Position numbers and translations under genes: made by a program. Of a DNA stretch of 64,000 bases, positions 57,415 through 64,000 are shown in pieces. Under the pieces are notes generated by a model. That model worked only from the letters and a program-made list of their open reading frames with translations, did not search any database and had not been told where the DNA came from. Source of the stretch: Streptomyces nojiriensis (GTDB lineage Bacteria > Actinomycetota > Actinomycetes > Streptomycetales > Streptomycetaceae). The stretch's first letter is position 1. Every line of letters begins with the position of its first letter. Location: NCBI RefSeq assembly GCF_017639205.1, contig NZ_CP071139.1:1488001-1552000 (forward strand), read 5' to 3'.

Positions 57415-58668
57415 ATGAGCGGGTTCGGGCGGTACCTGGCGGCGGCGCTGGCCGCGCGCATCGCCTCGGAGGGCATGGGCATGGCCGTGGTGCTGCTGGC
57501 CCTGGAGCGCACCGGGAGCGCGGCGCACGGGGCGTTCGTCCTGACGGCCTGGCTGGCCCCGCACGTCCTGGCGGCCCCGCTCGCGGGCGCCGCGGCGGCC
57601 CGGACCCGTCGGCCGCGCCTGTTCCACGCGGGCGCCCTGGCCGGTTTCGCGACGGCCGTCGCAGCACTGACCGTCCTGCTCGGCCGGGCCCCCGTACCGC
57701 TGGTGCTGGCCGTGGCGGTGCTCGGCGGCTCCTGCGGGCCGATGGTCACGGGCGGGCTGTCCAGCCTGATCACCGGCCTGGTTCCGGCAGGACCCGGGCG
57801 GGACCGGGCGTACGGCTGGGACGCGGCGACCTACAACGCCGCGGCCGTCACCGCGCCGGCGGCGGTCGGCCTGCTCGCTGCGCTGGGCTCGGCCGGGCCG
57901 GCCATGGCCGTCCTGGCGGCGTCCGGAGCCCTGGCAGCCGTACTGGCGGCCACCCTCCCGTACGAGGGCCAGGGAGCGGGCCCGGTCCCGGGCGCGCCCC
58001 GGGCCGGGCTGGGCGCGGGGCTGGCGGCCCTGTGGCGGGTCCGCGAGCTGCGCGCGGTCACCTCGGCCACGACCCTGGGCTTCGTGGGCATCGGCTCGCT
58101 CACCACCGTCTCGGTGCTGCTGGCCGCCGAGCTCGGCAGCCCGGGCGGCGGGGGCGTGCTGATGACGGCCTTCGCGATGGGCGCGCTGGGCGGCTCGCTC
58201 ACGGTGGGCCGGATGACGTCCGTGGAGCCCGGCCGGCTGGTGCGGTGGGCGCTGGCCGGGACCGGTACGGCCCTCGCGGCGGCCGCGTTCGCCCCGTCGG
58301 TGGCCGTGACGGCGGCGCTGTTCGCGCTCGCCGGGGTGTGCGACGGGCCGCTGCTCACGGCCACGCTGCGGATCCGCGCGCGGTACGCCCCGGACGGGGT
58401 GCGGACCCAGGTGTTCACCCTGGGTGCGGGGCTGAAGGTGACGGCGGCGTCGACCGGGGCGGCCCTGGTGGGGATCGTGGCCGACGCGCCCGCGGCGGCA
58501 CTGCTGACCGGGATCGCCGGACTGCTGCTCGCGTCGGCGCTGCTGCACGCCCTGACGGTGGTGCGGGAGCCGGGACGGCCCGGACGGCCCGCCCGCACCG
58601 CTGCTACAGGGCCGTCGGCAGGTTCCGCCACAGCTGCGCCCGGTCCGCGGACTCCTGAAGGGCCTTGA
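57415..58668 (+). CDS. MFS transporter
   Basis: A 417-residue major facilitator. About twelve hydrophobic segments (RYLAAALAARIASEGMGMAVVLLALERTG, LAGFATAVAALTVLLG, ATLGFVGIGSLTTVSVLLAAELG) and the GxxxxRxxG-like sequence AAAARTRRPRLFHAG between helices 2 and 3 fit an efflux permease. CGNR repressors often control drug exporters, so a detoxification role is plausible. The last 65 bases overlap the convergent transglutaminase-like gene. The start ATG 57415 has GGGGAGGGG upstream. Confidence 0.85.
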   Translation: MSGFGRYLAAALAARIASEGMGMAVVLLALERTGSAAHGAFVLTAWLAPHVLAAPLAGAAAARTRRPRLFHAGALAGFATAVAALTVLLGRAPVPLVLAVAVLGGSCGPMVTGGLSSLITGLVPAGPGRDRAYGWDAATYNAAAVTAPAAVGLLAALGSAGPAMAVLAASGALAAVLAATLPYEGQGAGPVPGAPRAGLGAGLAALWRVRELRAVTSATTLGFVGIGSLTTVSVLLAAELGSPGGGGVLMTAFAMGALGGSLTVGRMTSVEPGRLVRWALAGTGTALAAAAFAPSVAVTAALFALAGVCDGPLLTATLRIRARYAPDGVRTQVFTLGAGLKVTAASTGAALVGIVADAPAAALLTGIAGLLLASALLHALTVVREPGRPGRPARTAATGPSAGSATAAPGPRTPEGP

Positions 58669-59203
58669 GCGCGGCCGGGTGCGGGGCGGCGTAGAGCTCG
58701 GGGTAGTCGGTCTCGCCGAGTTCCGGGCGTACGGGGAACGCCAGTCGTTCCCGGTCGAGGTCGAACCGGGCGTCCACGCCGGGCTTGTTCCCGCGCGGGT
58801 CGAGACGGGACCAGCGCACGGCGCCGGGCGGCCGCAGGGCGACCAGGCCGTGCACGACGGGGTTCGTGCCGTCGTCGTCGGCGAGGCGTTGGTAGCACAG
58901 GGCCCCCGGGATGCCCTGGGCGCGCAGCAGGGCGACGAGGGCGTGGGATTTGGCGTAGCAGATGCCGTTGCGCGTGGTGAGGACGTCGGAGGCGCGCCAG
59001 GCGACGCGCGGGTCGCCGGAATCACCCGAGTGCGGGATGGTGTCGCGGACGAACTCGAAGGCGGCTTTGGCGTATGAATATACGTCGCCGCTGGCGGCCC
59101 AGAGGGTGTCGGCGGTTTCCTGTACGACCGGATTCCAGTGGTCGATCGCCTCGTCGGACGCCAAGTAGGCGTGAATATCGGGGCTCTGTTGGATCAGCTG
59201 CAT
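58604..59203 (-). CDS. Transglutaminase-like domain protein
   Basis: A 199-residue protein with a papain-like Cys-His-Asp triad: TTRNGICYAKSHALVALLRAQGIPGALCYQRL (Cys near 99), NPVVHGLVALRPP (His) and WSRLDPRGN (Asp). This matches the transglutaminase-like superfamily, which in bacteria comprises mostly proteases or amide hydrolases. ATG 59203 fits the MQLIQQSPDIHAYLAS start; ATG 59239 is longer. It overlaps the convergent MFS gene by 65 bases. A hairpin lies between it and the upstream threonine aldolase gene. Confidence 0.88.
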   Translation of the reverse strand: MQLIQQSPDIHAYLASDEAIDHWNPVVQETADTLWAASGDVYSYAKAAFEFVRDTIPHSGDSGDPRVAWRASDVLTTRNGICYAKSHALVALLRAQGIPGALCYQRLADDDGTNPVVHGLVALRPPGAVRWSRLDPRGNKPGVDARFDLDRERLAFPVRPELGETDYPELYAAPHPAALKALQESADRAQLWRNLPTAL

Positions 59204-59221
59204 GGCCGGAGCATAGGCAAA

Positions 59222-59257
59222 CCCCCGACCGCAGATCAATAGATTTACGGTCGAGGG
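59222..59257 (-). terminator. Hairpin after threonine aldolase gene
   Basis: CCCCCGACCGCAGATC and GATTTACGGTCGAGGG (13 of 16 pair) around AATA, 32 bases beyond the aldolase stop on the minus strand, before the transglutaminase-like start. Confidence 0.65.
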
Positions 59258-59288
59258 TATAGCTATGCAGATTTCCGGAATGCGTCGA

Positions 59289-60365
59289 CTAGCGCGCCAG
59301 CTCTTCCTTCAGTGCCTGGAGGAAGGCGTCCACGTCCTCTTCCTGGGTGTCGAAACCGCACATCCAGCGGACGTCGCCCGCGACCTCGTCCCAGAAGTAG
59401 AAGCGGAAACGCTTCTGCAGTCGCCGCGAGACCTCGTGGGGCAGCCGCGCGAACACCGCGTTCGCCTGCACCGGGTAGAGGATCTCCACGCCGTCCGTCT
59501 CGCGCACGCCGGCGGCGAGCCGCTGCGCCATCGCGTTGGCCTGCCGGGCGTTGCGCAGCCACAGGTCCTTGGCGAGCAGGGCCTCCAGCTGCACCGACAC
59601 GAAGCGCATCTTGGACGCGAGCTGCATCGACATCTTGCGGATGTGCTTCATCTGCCGGACCGCGTCCGGGTTCAGCACCACCACGGCCTCGCCGAACATC
59701 ATGCCGTTCTTGGTACCGCCGTACGACAGCACGTCCACGCCGACCGCGTTGGTGAAGGCGCGCATCGGCACGTCGAGGGAGGCTGCGGCGTTGGCTATCC
59801 GGGCACCGTCGAGGTGGACCTTCATACCGAGCCCGTGGGCGTGCTCGCAGATCGCCCGGATCTCGTCCGGGGTGTAGACCGTGCCCAGCTCGGTGTTCTG
59901 GGTGATCGACACGACCTGCGGCATCGCCCGGTGCTCGTCCTCGAAGCCCCAGGCCTCCTGGTCGATCAGCTCGGGGGTGAGCTTGCCGTCCGGGGTCGGT
60001 ACGGCGAGCAGCTTGAGGCCCGCCATCCGCTCCGGCGCGCCGCCCTCGTCCACGTTGATGTGGGCGCTCTTGGCGCAGATCACGGCACCCCAGCGGTCCG
60101 TCATCGCCTGGAGGGCGGTGACGTTCGCGCCGGTGCCGTTGAAGACCGGGAAGGCCTCCGCGTACGGCCCGAAGTGGCTGCGTATGACCTTCTGCAGGTG
60201 CTCGGTGTAGTCGTCCTCGCCGTAGGCGACCTGGTGGCCGCCGTTGGCGAGCGCGACGGCGGCCAGGACCTCCGGATGCACTCCCGCGTAGTTGTCGCTC
60301 GCGAACCCGCGCACCGCCGGGTCGTGGTGGCGCCGGGCGTCGGTCTTCCCTGCCTCGGTTCTCAC
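59289..60365 (-). CDS. ltaE: Low-specificity L-threonine aldolase
   Basis: A 358-residue PLP enzyme of fold-type I. The cofactor Lys lies in SYGGTKNGMMFGE, with HLDGARIANAAASL and FASDNYAGVHPEVL as family landmarks. It cleaves L-threonine/allo-threonine to glycine and acetaldehyde. GTG 60365 overlaps the TGA of the SDR gene (GTGA), which settles the start and implies coupling; the longer ATG form at 60383 adds only six residues. It is the third gene of a DUF6421-SDR-ltaE operon, so it may act on an unusual beta-hydroxy amino acid rather than threonine. Confidence 0.93.
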   Translation of the reverse strand: MRTEAGKTDARRHHDPAVRGFASDNYAGVHPEVLAAVALANGGHQVAYGEDDYTEHLQKVIRSHFGPYAEAFPVFNGTGANVTALQAMTDRWGAVICAKSAHINVDEGGAPERMAGLKLLAVPTPDGKLTPELIDQEAWGFEDEHRAMPQVVSITQNTELGTVYTPDEIRAICEHAHGLGMKVHLDGARIANAAASLDVPMRAFTNAVGVDVLSYGGTKNGMMFGEAVVVLNPDAVRQMKHIRKMSMQLASKMRFVSVQLEALLAKDLWLRNARQANAMAQRLAAGVRETDGVEILYPVQANAVFARLPHEVSRRLQKRFRFYFWDEVAGDVRWMCGFDTQEEDVDAFLQALKEELAR

Positions 60366-61123
60366 GGTTGCGGAGTGAGCCACAGACGCTGTCCGTTCAC
60401 ATCGATGGCGGGCCGCTCCCAGACGCCGGCGATGGCCTCGGCCAGCTCCGTCACGTCGGTGAAGCCCGCGAACTTCGCATTGGGACGCTCGGCGCGCATC
60501 GCCTCGTGCACCAGTGCCTTGATGACCAGGATCGCAGCTGCCGCGCCGGGGCCCTCGTCACCCCCCGCCTTGCGGAAGGAGTCCGCCATGGCCAGGGTCC
60601 ATGCCTCGGCCGCCGCCTTGCCCGCGTTGTACGCGGCGTTGTTGGCGACCGGCTTGTGCGCCCCGGACTGGCTGATCAGCACGTAGCGCCCGCGGTCGCT
60701 GCGCAGCAGCCCGTCGTGGAAGGCCAGCGAGGTGTGCTGGACCGTGCGGACGAGGAGCTTCTCCAGGAAGGTCCAGTCCGCGAGGTCCGTATCGGTGAAG
60801 GTCTTGCTGCCGCGCCAGCCGCCGACGAGGTGCACCAGGCCGTCGACCCTGCCGAACTCCTTCTCGGTCTGCTCGGCCCAGGCCTTGGTGGCGTCCAGGT
60901 CGAGCAGGTCCACGGTGTCACCGGTGATGGTGGCGCCGCCGTGGGCGTAGCGCGCCGCGTCCACGGCCTCCGCGAGCCGCGCCGGATCGGCGTCGGACGC
61001 GATGACCACCGCACCCGCCTCGGCGAGGCGGAGCAGGGTGGCGCGGCCGGCGGGCCCGCCGGCCCCGGCCACCGCCACCACCGCTCCGTGCAGCTTTCCG
61101 TTGCCGTTCCCGGAGCCGTTCAT
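60362..61123 (-). CDS. SDR family oxidoreductase
   Basis: A 253-residue short-chain dehydrogenase. The dinucleotide loop VAVAGAGGPAGRATL is a variant of TGxxxGxG, and the catalytic Ser-Tyr-Lys are in LISQSGAHK and YNAGKAAAEAW. ATG 61123 has AGGAGG eight bases upstream, making it preferable to GTG 61153, which overlaps the previous gene. It is in an operon with DUF6421 (27 bases before) and ltaE (4-base overlap), so it may oxidise a hydroxy substrate handled by the aldolase. Confidence 0.92.
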   Translation of the reverse strand: MNGSGNGNGKLHGAVVAVAGAGGPAGRATLLRLAEAGAVVIASDADPARLAEAVDAARYAHGGATITGDTVDLLDLDATKAWAEQTEKEFGRVDGLVHLVGGWRGSKTFTDTDLADWTFLEKLLVRTVQHTSLAFHDGLLRSDRGRYVLISQSGAHKPVANNAAYNAGKAAAEAWTLAMADSFRKAGGDEGPGAAAAILVIKALVHEAMRAERPNAKFAGFTDVTELAEAIAGVWERPAIDVNGQRLWLTPQP

Positions 61124-61149
61124 CTCTGCAGCCTCCTGTGGGCGAGTGC

Positions 61150-62556
61150 TCACGCGGCGACTCGCTCGGCCTGCTCCGCGTTCAGGGCGGTGATGCCCTT
61201 CGTCGCTGCGATGGTGCCCTTGAGCTTCTTGGCGAGCGCCTCAAAGAACATGCTGAGCGGAAACTCGTCCGGAAGCACGTCGTCCACGAGCTTGCGCGGC
61301 GGCTGCGTCAGGTCCAGGGCGTCGGCGCCCTTGGCCCACTTGGAACCCGGGTGCGGGGCGAGGTAGGTGGAGACCAGCTCGTACGCCTTGAACCAGTGCA
61401 CCAGCTTCGGGCGGTCGATGCCGGCCCGGTACAGGTCCTCGATCTCGGCGCACAGCTGGTTGGTGACCTGCGGGGCGCGCATCCAGTCGATCTTCAGCTT
61501 GTTGTCCGTCCAGCGCACGACGTCGTGCTTGTGGAGGTAGGCGAAGAGCAGCTGACCACCGAGGCCGTCGTAGTTGCGGTTGCGGTCGCCGGAGACCGGG
61601 AAGCGGAACATCCGGTCGAAGAGGACGGCGTACTGCACGTCACGGCCGTGCTCGTTGCCCTCGGACTCCAGCTTCACGGCCTCCTTGAAGGCGGTGAGGT
61701 CGCAGCGCAGCTCCTCCAGGCCGTACATCCAGAACGGCTGGCGCTGCTTGATCATGAAGGGGTCGAACGGCAGGTCGCCGTGGCTGTGGGTGCGGTCGTG
61801 GACCATGTCCCACAGGACGAAGGCCTTCTCGCAGCGCTCCTGGTCCTCGACCATGCGGGCGATGTCCTCGGGCAGGTCGATGCCCAGGATGTCGACGGCG
61901 GCCTCGGTCACCTTGCGGTAGCGGGCGGCCTCGCGGTCGCAGAAGATGCCGCCCCAGGTGAAGCGCTCGGGGGCCTCGCGCACGGCGATGGTCTCCGGGA
62001 AGAGCACCGCGGAGTGGGTGTCGTAGCCCGGGGTGAAGTCCTCGAAGGTGATGCCGAGGAAGAGCGGGTTGTCGTACCGGGTGCGCTCCAGCTCGGCGAG
62101 CCACTCGGGCCACACCATCTTGAGCACGACGGCTTCCAGGTTGCGGTCCAGGTTGCCGTTCTGGGTGTACATGGGGAAGACGACGAGGTGCTGGAGCCCG
62201 TCGGCGCGCTCGGCGGCCGGGTGGAAGGCCAGCAGGGAGTCGAGGAAGTCCGGCACCTTGAAGTCGTCCGCGGCCCACTTGCGCAGGTCGGCGACGAGGG
62301 CCCGGTGGTACGCGGCCCCGTGCGGGAGCAGCGGCGACAGCGTCTCCACCGCCGCGATGACGCGGTCCACCGCGGCCAGGACGGTGGCACGCCCGTGCGC
62401 GCCCTCGACCTCGAAGTCGATGGAGCCGTCCTTGGCCTGCCAGGGCCGGATCTCCTCCACGGCGGCCTTGAGCTCGGGCCACGCGGGGTGGTCGACCACC
62501 CGCGCTCCGGCGGTTATCACGGCGCCGCCGGTACCGGGCACAAGAGTTTCCGTCAT
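61150..62556 (-). CDS. DUF6421 family protein
   Basis: A 468-residue soluble protein. ATG 62556 follows GGAGGAAGTGAC. It contains strongly conserved-looking blocks: FHPAAERADGLQHLVVFPMYTQNG, TFEDFTPGYDTHSAVLFPETIA, VLWDMVHDRTHSHGDLPFDPFMIKQRQPFWMYGLEELRCDL. His/Asp/Glu clusters (HDRTHSHGD) hint at a metal site. The family name is from memory; the activity is unknown. As first gene of the DUF6421-SDR-ltaE operon it may be an enzyme in the same small pathway. Confidence 0.88.
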   Translation of the reverse strand: MTETLVPGTGGAVITAGARVVDHPAWPELKAAVEEIRPWQAKDGSIDFEVEGAHGRATVLAAVDRVIAAVETLSPLLPHGAAYHRALVADLRKWAADDFKVPDFLDSLLAFHPAAERADGLQHLVVFPMYTQNGNLDRNLEAVVLKMVWPEWLAELERTRYDNPLFLGITFEDFTPGYDTHSAVLFPETIAVREAPERFTWGGIFCDREAARYRKVTEAAVDILGIDLPEDIARMVEDQERCEKAFVLWDMVHDRTHSHGDLPFDPFMIKQRQPFWMYGLEELRCDLTAFKEAVKLESEGNEHGRDVQYAVLFDRMFRFPVSGDRNRNYDGLGGQLLFAYLHKHDVVRWTDNKLKIDWMRAPQVTNQLCAEIEDLYRAGIDRPKLVHWFKAYELVSTYLAPHPGSKWAKGADALDLTQPPRKLVDDVLPDEFPLSMFFEALAKKLKGTIAATKGITALNAEQAERVAA

Positions 62557-62791
62557 GTCACTTCCTCCACAGGAGAACCTCACGTATGGGCAGAGTATGC
62601 GCGCGAGGCTCTCCCCCTCAAGAGGGAACTCGGGAAATTATCCTGCCTCACCCCCCATTTCACCGGAAGTCTTCCCGTTCGTTAGCGCGGAACCGACCAC
62701 TCCGCCCAATTGCGCCAAGGATTCCTCGGCCTGAAGCCGCCCATCGGCCGCACCGGAGCGGGCGGGGCCCGGCGGGCGGCAGAGGCGCACA

Positions 62792-63913
62792 TCACACACC
62801 CCGGAAGTGCGGAATGACCCTTTCGCCCCATTGCCTCAGCGTCTCCAGGCAGGCCTCCTGCTCCACGGTGCCCATCTGGATCAGGCACATGATCTCGTCG
62901 GCGCCCGCCTCCCTCAGGCGCTCCACGTACGCGATGGCGTCGTCGGCGGTCCCGTAGGCGTGGTCTGCGTTGAAGGTGGCCGCCCCGGCCGGCCGGACCG
63001 GGATGTCCAGCTCGTGCAGCCGGGCCACCACCTGCTCGGCGGCCCTGCGCATCTCCGCGGCCTCGTCGGCGCCCGCCACCACGGCCTCGTCCGGGACACC
63101 GGCCCCGCCGTACCAGTGGCCGATGGACTGGGCGAAGAACCGCTGCCCGCGCGTGCCGATCCGGCGGGCCTCCTCCCGGTCGTCGAGCACGATGGTCGGG
63201 CACAGTACGGAGAAGTGGTCGTTGACCACGGTGGACACGAAGCGGCCCCCGTCCCGCCCGGCGATCGCCGCGTCGTAGACGGACCGCATCCGCGCGATGG
63301 ACTCGGGGCCGGCGAAACCCATCACCAGCGCCCCGATCCCCAGCTCGGCGGCCTGGACCAGGGTCTCGCCCCGGCTGCAGGCCAGGAACAGCGGCGGGTG
63401 CGGGGTCTGGCGCGGCCTCGGCAGGATCGGGTGCGGGTCGATGTCGATCAGCTCGCCGCGGTACTCCAGCTCCTCCTCCTGCCAGGCGCTGCCGATGATC
63501 CGCAGGGCTTCCTCGACCTCGGCCGCGGTGCGGTCCCGGTCCACGCCGCACAGGGAGGTCTCCTGCTCGGTGCCGCCGCGCCCGGCCCCGAGGTCCAGGC
63601 GCCCTCCCGAGAGCAGGTCGAGCATGGCGGCCCGCTCCGCGACCCGCACCGGATGGTTGAAGTTGAAGGGCATGCACACGACGCCGTGGCCGATGCGTAT
63701 GGTGCTGGTCTTGGCGGCGACCCAGCTGAGGAAGATCTCTGGGGCGCTCATGTGCGCGTACCACTTCAGCGAGTGGTGCTCGACCGCCCAGATCCGGTCG
63801 AATCCCATACGTTCGGCCAGCACGGCCTGCTCGACGCAGTCGCGGATGACCTGGTGCTCCCGCTCCACCGTCGGGTCGGCGAGCTGGGCCTCGAAGATGA
63901 CGGAGAATTTCAC
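62792..63913 (-). CDS. LLM class flavin-dependent oxidoreductase
   Basis: A 373-residue luciferase-like TIM barrel. GTG 63913 has GGAGG four to five bases upstream and gives VKFSVIFEAQLADPTVERE. EHHSLKWYAHMSAPEIFLSWVAAKT and PFNFNHPVRVAERAAMLDLLSGGRLDLGAGRG are typical of the bacterial-luciferase and F420/FMN monooxygenase superfamily. It could use FMNH2 or F420H2; the substrate is unknown. Between its stop and the DUF6421 start (62557-62791) there is no gene, only a CCGCCC...GCGGGCGG hairpin near 62741-62769. The promoter region runs off the window. Confidence 0.9.
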   Translation of the reverse strand: MKFSVIFEAQLADPTVEREHQVIRDCVEQAVLAERMGFDRIWAVEHHSLKWYAHMSAPEIFLSWVAAKTSTIRIGHGVVCMPFNFNHPVRVAERAAMLDLLSGGRLDLGAGRGGTEQETSLCGVDRDRTAAEVEEALRIIGSAWQEEELEYRGELIDIDPHPILPRPRQTPHPPLFLACSRGETLVQAAELGIGALVMGFAGPESIARMRSVYDAAIAGRDGGRFVSTVVNDHFSVLCPTIVLDDREEARRIGTRGQRFFAQSIGHWYGGAGVPDEAVVAGADEAAEMRRAAEQVVARLHELDIPVRPAGAATFNADHAYGTADDAIAYVERLREAGADEIMCLIQMGTVEQEACLETLRQWGERVIPHFRGV

Positions 63914-63949
63914 GGTGCCTCCAGGGTTGGATCGCGTACCCGGTCTCAC

Positions 63950-63975
63950 TTCGATTCGAAATATGACTAGTAGTC
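63950..63975 (-). promoter_or_regulatory. Paired palindromes upstream of the LLM oxidoreductase
   Basis: TTCGATTCGAA (63950-63960) and GACTAGTAGTC (63965-63975), each perfect 11-base palindromes with a central base, lie 37-62 bases before the GTG in the only AT-rich part of the region. They are candidate operator or promoter elements. Confidence 0.4.
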
Positions 63976-64000
63976 AGGAGTCGAAGAAGCAAGAGCTGCC

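Noticed and set aside
60368..62685. Plus-strand frames opposite the DUF6421-SDR-ltaE operon
   Set aside because: Antisense to three motif-rich genes with ribosome-binding sites on the minus strand.
1..64000. CRISPR arrays, rRNA, tRNA, prophage or integrative elements
   Set aside because: No regularly spaced repeats, no tRNA cloverleaf or rRNA segments, no integrase catalytic domain, capsid or terminase; the only integrase-like sequence is the arm-type region of the protein at 46819.

Overview
The window is a very GC-rich (roughly 72-74% by eye) stretch of an actinobacterial chromosome, almost certainly Streptomyces. The evidence is the strong G/C bias at third codon positions, frequent GTG starts, DUF6643/DUF6332/DUF6421/DUF6986-type proteins, a mycothiol-dependent enzyme fold, and paired Ser/Thr kinases. 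I read about 60 protein genes. I see no rRNA, tRNA, CRISPR array, phage module or large biosynthetic cluster. Most genes are short transcription units with tail-to-tail neighbours whose 3' ends often overlap.

Layout. 1-9.2 kb: end of a cation diffusion facilitator, a Nudix hydrolase, a Tm-1-like UPF0261 protein, a membrane Ser/Thr kinase coupled to an accessory membrane protein, a GNAT-AAA+ fusion, a GT39-like membrane glycosyltransferase and a secreted serine protease. 9.2-20.8 kb: acyltransferase-3, a second Nudix protein, apolipoprotein N-acyltransferase, a FAD monooxygenase divergent from its TetR regulator, an ADP-ribosylglycohydrolase, an ABC-F protein, a glutamate-racemase homologue and an HpnB-like glycosyltransferase. 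A family of short MITE-like palindromic elements (9187-9352, 17812-17981, 19110-19439) is scattered among these genes. 20.8-31 kb: a possible uORF/hairpin leader before a DUF6643 gene, a MOSC protein, an Rv1733c-like protein, a beta-helix/AAA+ fusion, a large membrane alpha/beta-hydrolase, SRPBCC, a cysteine-synthase-like enzyme and an anti-sigma-type ATPase. 31-44 kb: ROK regulator, AlkB, mycothiol-dependent enzyme, small membrane or lipoproteins, spherulin-4-like hydrolase, a TetR/deazaflavin-oxidoreductase pair, HEAT-repeat protein, geranylgeranyl reductase-like enzyme, M20 peptidase, P450, MBL hydrolase, then gene debris (43.9-44.4 kb).

44.4-64 kb: a kinase-Nudix fusion, a LacI regulator, a solitary 758-residue P-loop GTPase-like protein with an integrase-arm-like N-terminus (the strongest novelty candidate), a DUF6986 aldolase-fold protein and a Ser/Thr kinase. 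Then come etfBA, a flavin reductase preceded by a short Cys-containing leader peptide, thioredoxin, an acyltransferase, a CGNR/MFS divergent pair, a transglutaminase-like protein, a coupled operon DUF6421-SDR-threonine aldolase, and a luciferase-like oxidoreductase at the right edge.

Functional themes are redox and acyl metabolism (EtfAB, flavin reductase, thioredoxin, P450, deazaflavin and LLM enzymes), envelope lipid and lipoprotein chemistry (Lnt, PlsC-like, acyltransferase-3, glycosyltransferases), and local one-gene regulation by TetR, LacI, ROK and CGNR proteins. Several promoters carry clear palindromic operator candidates.
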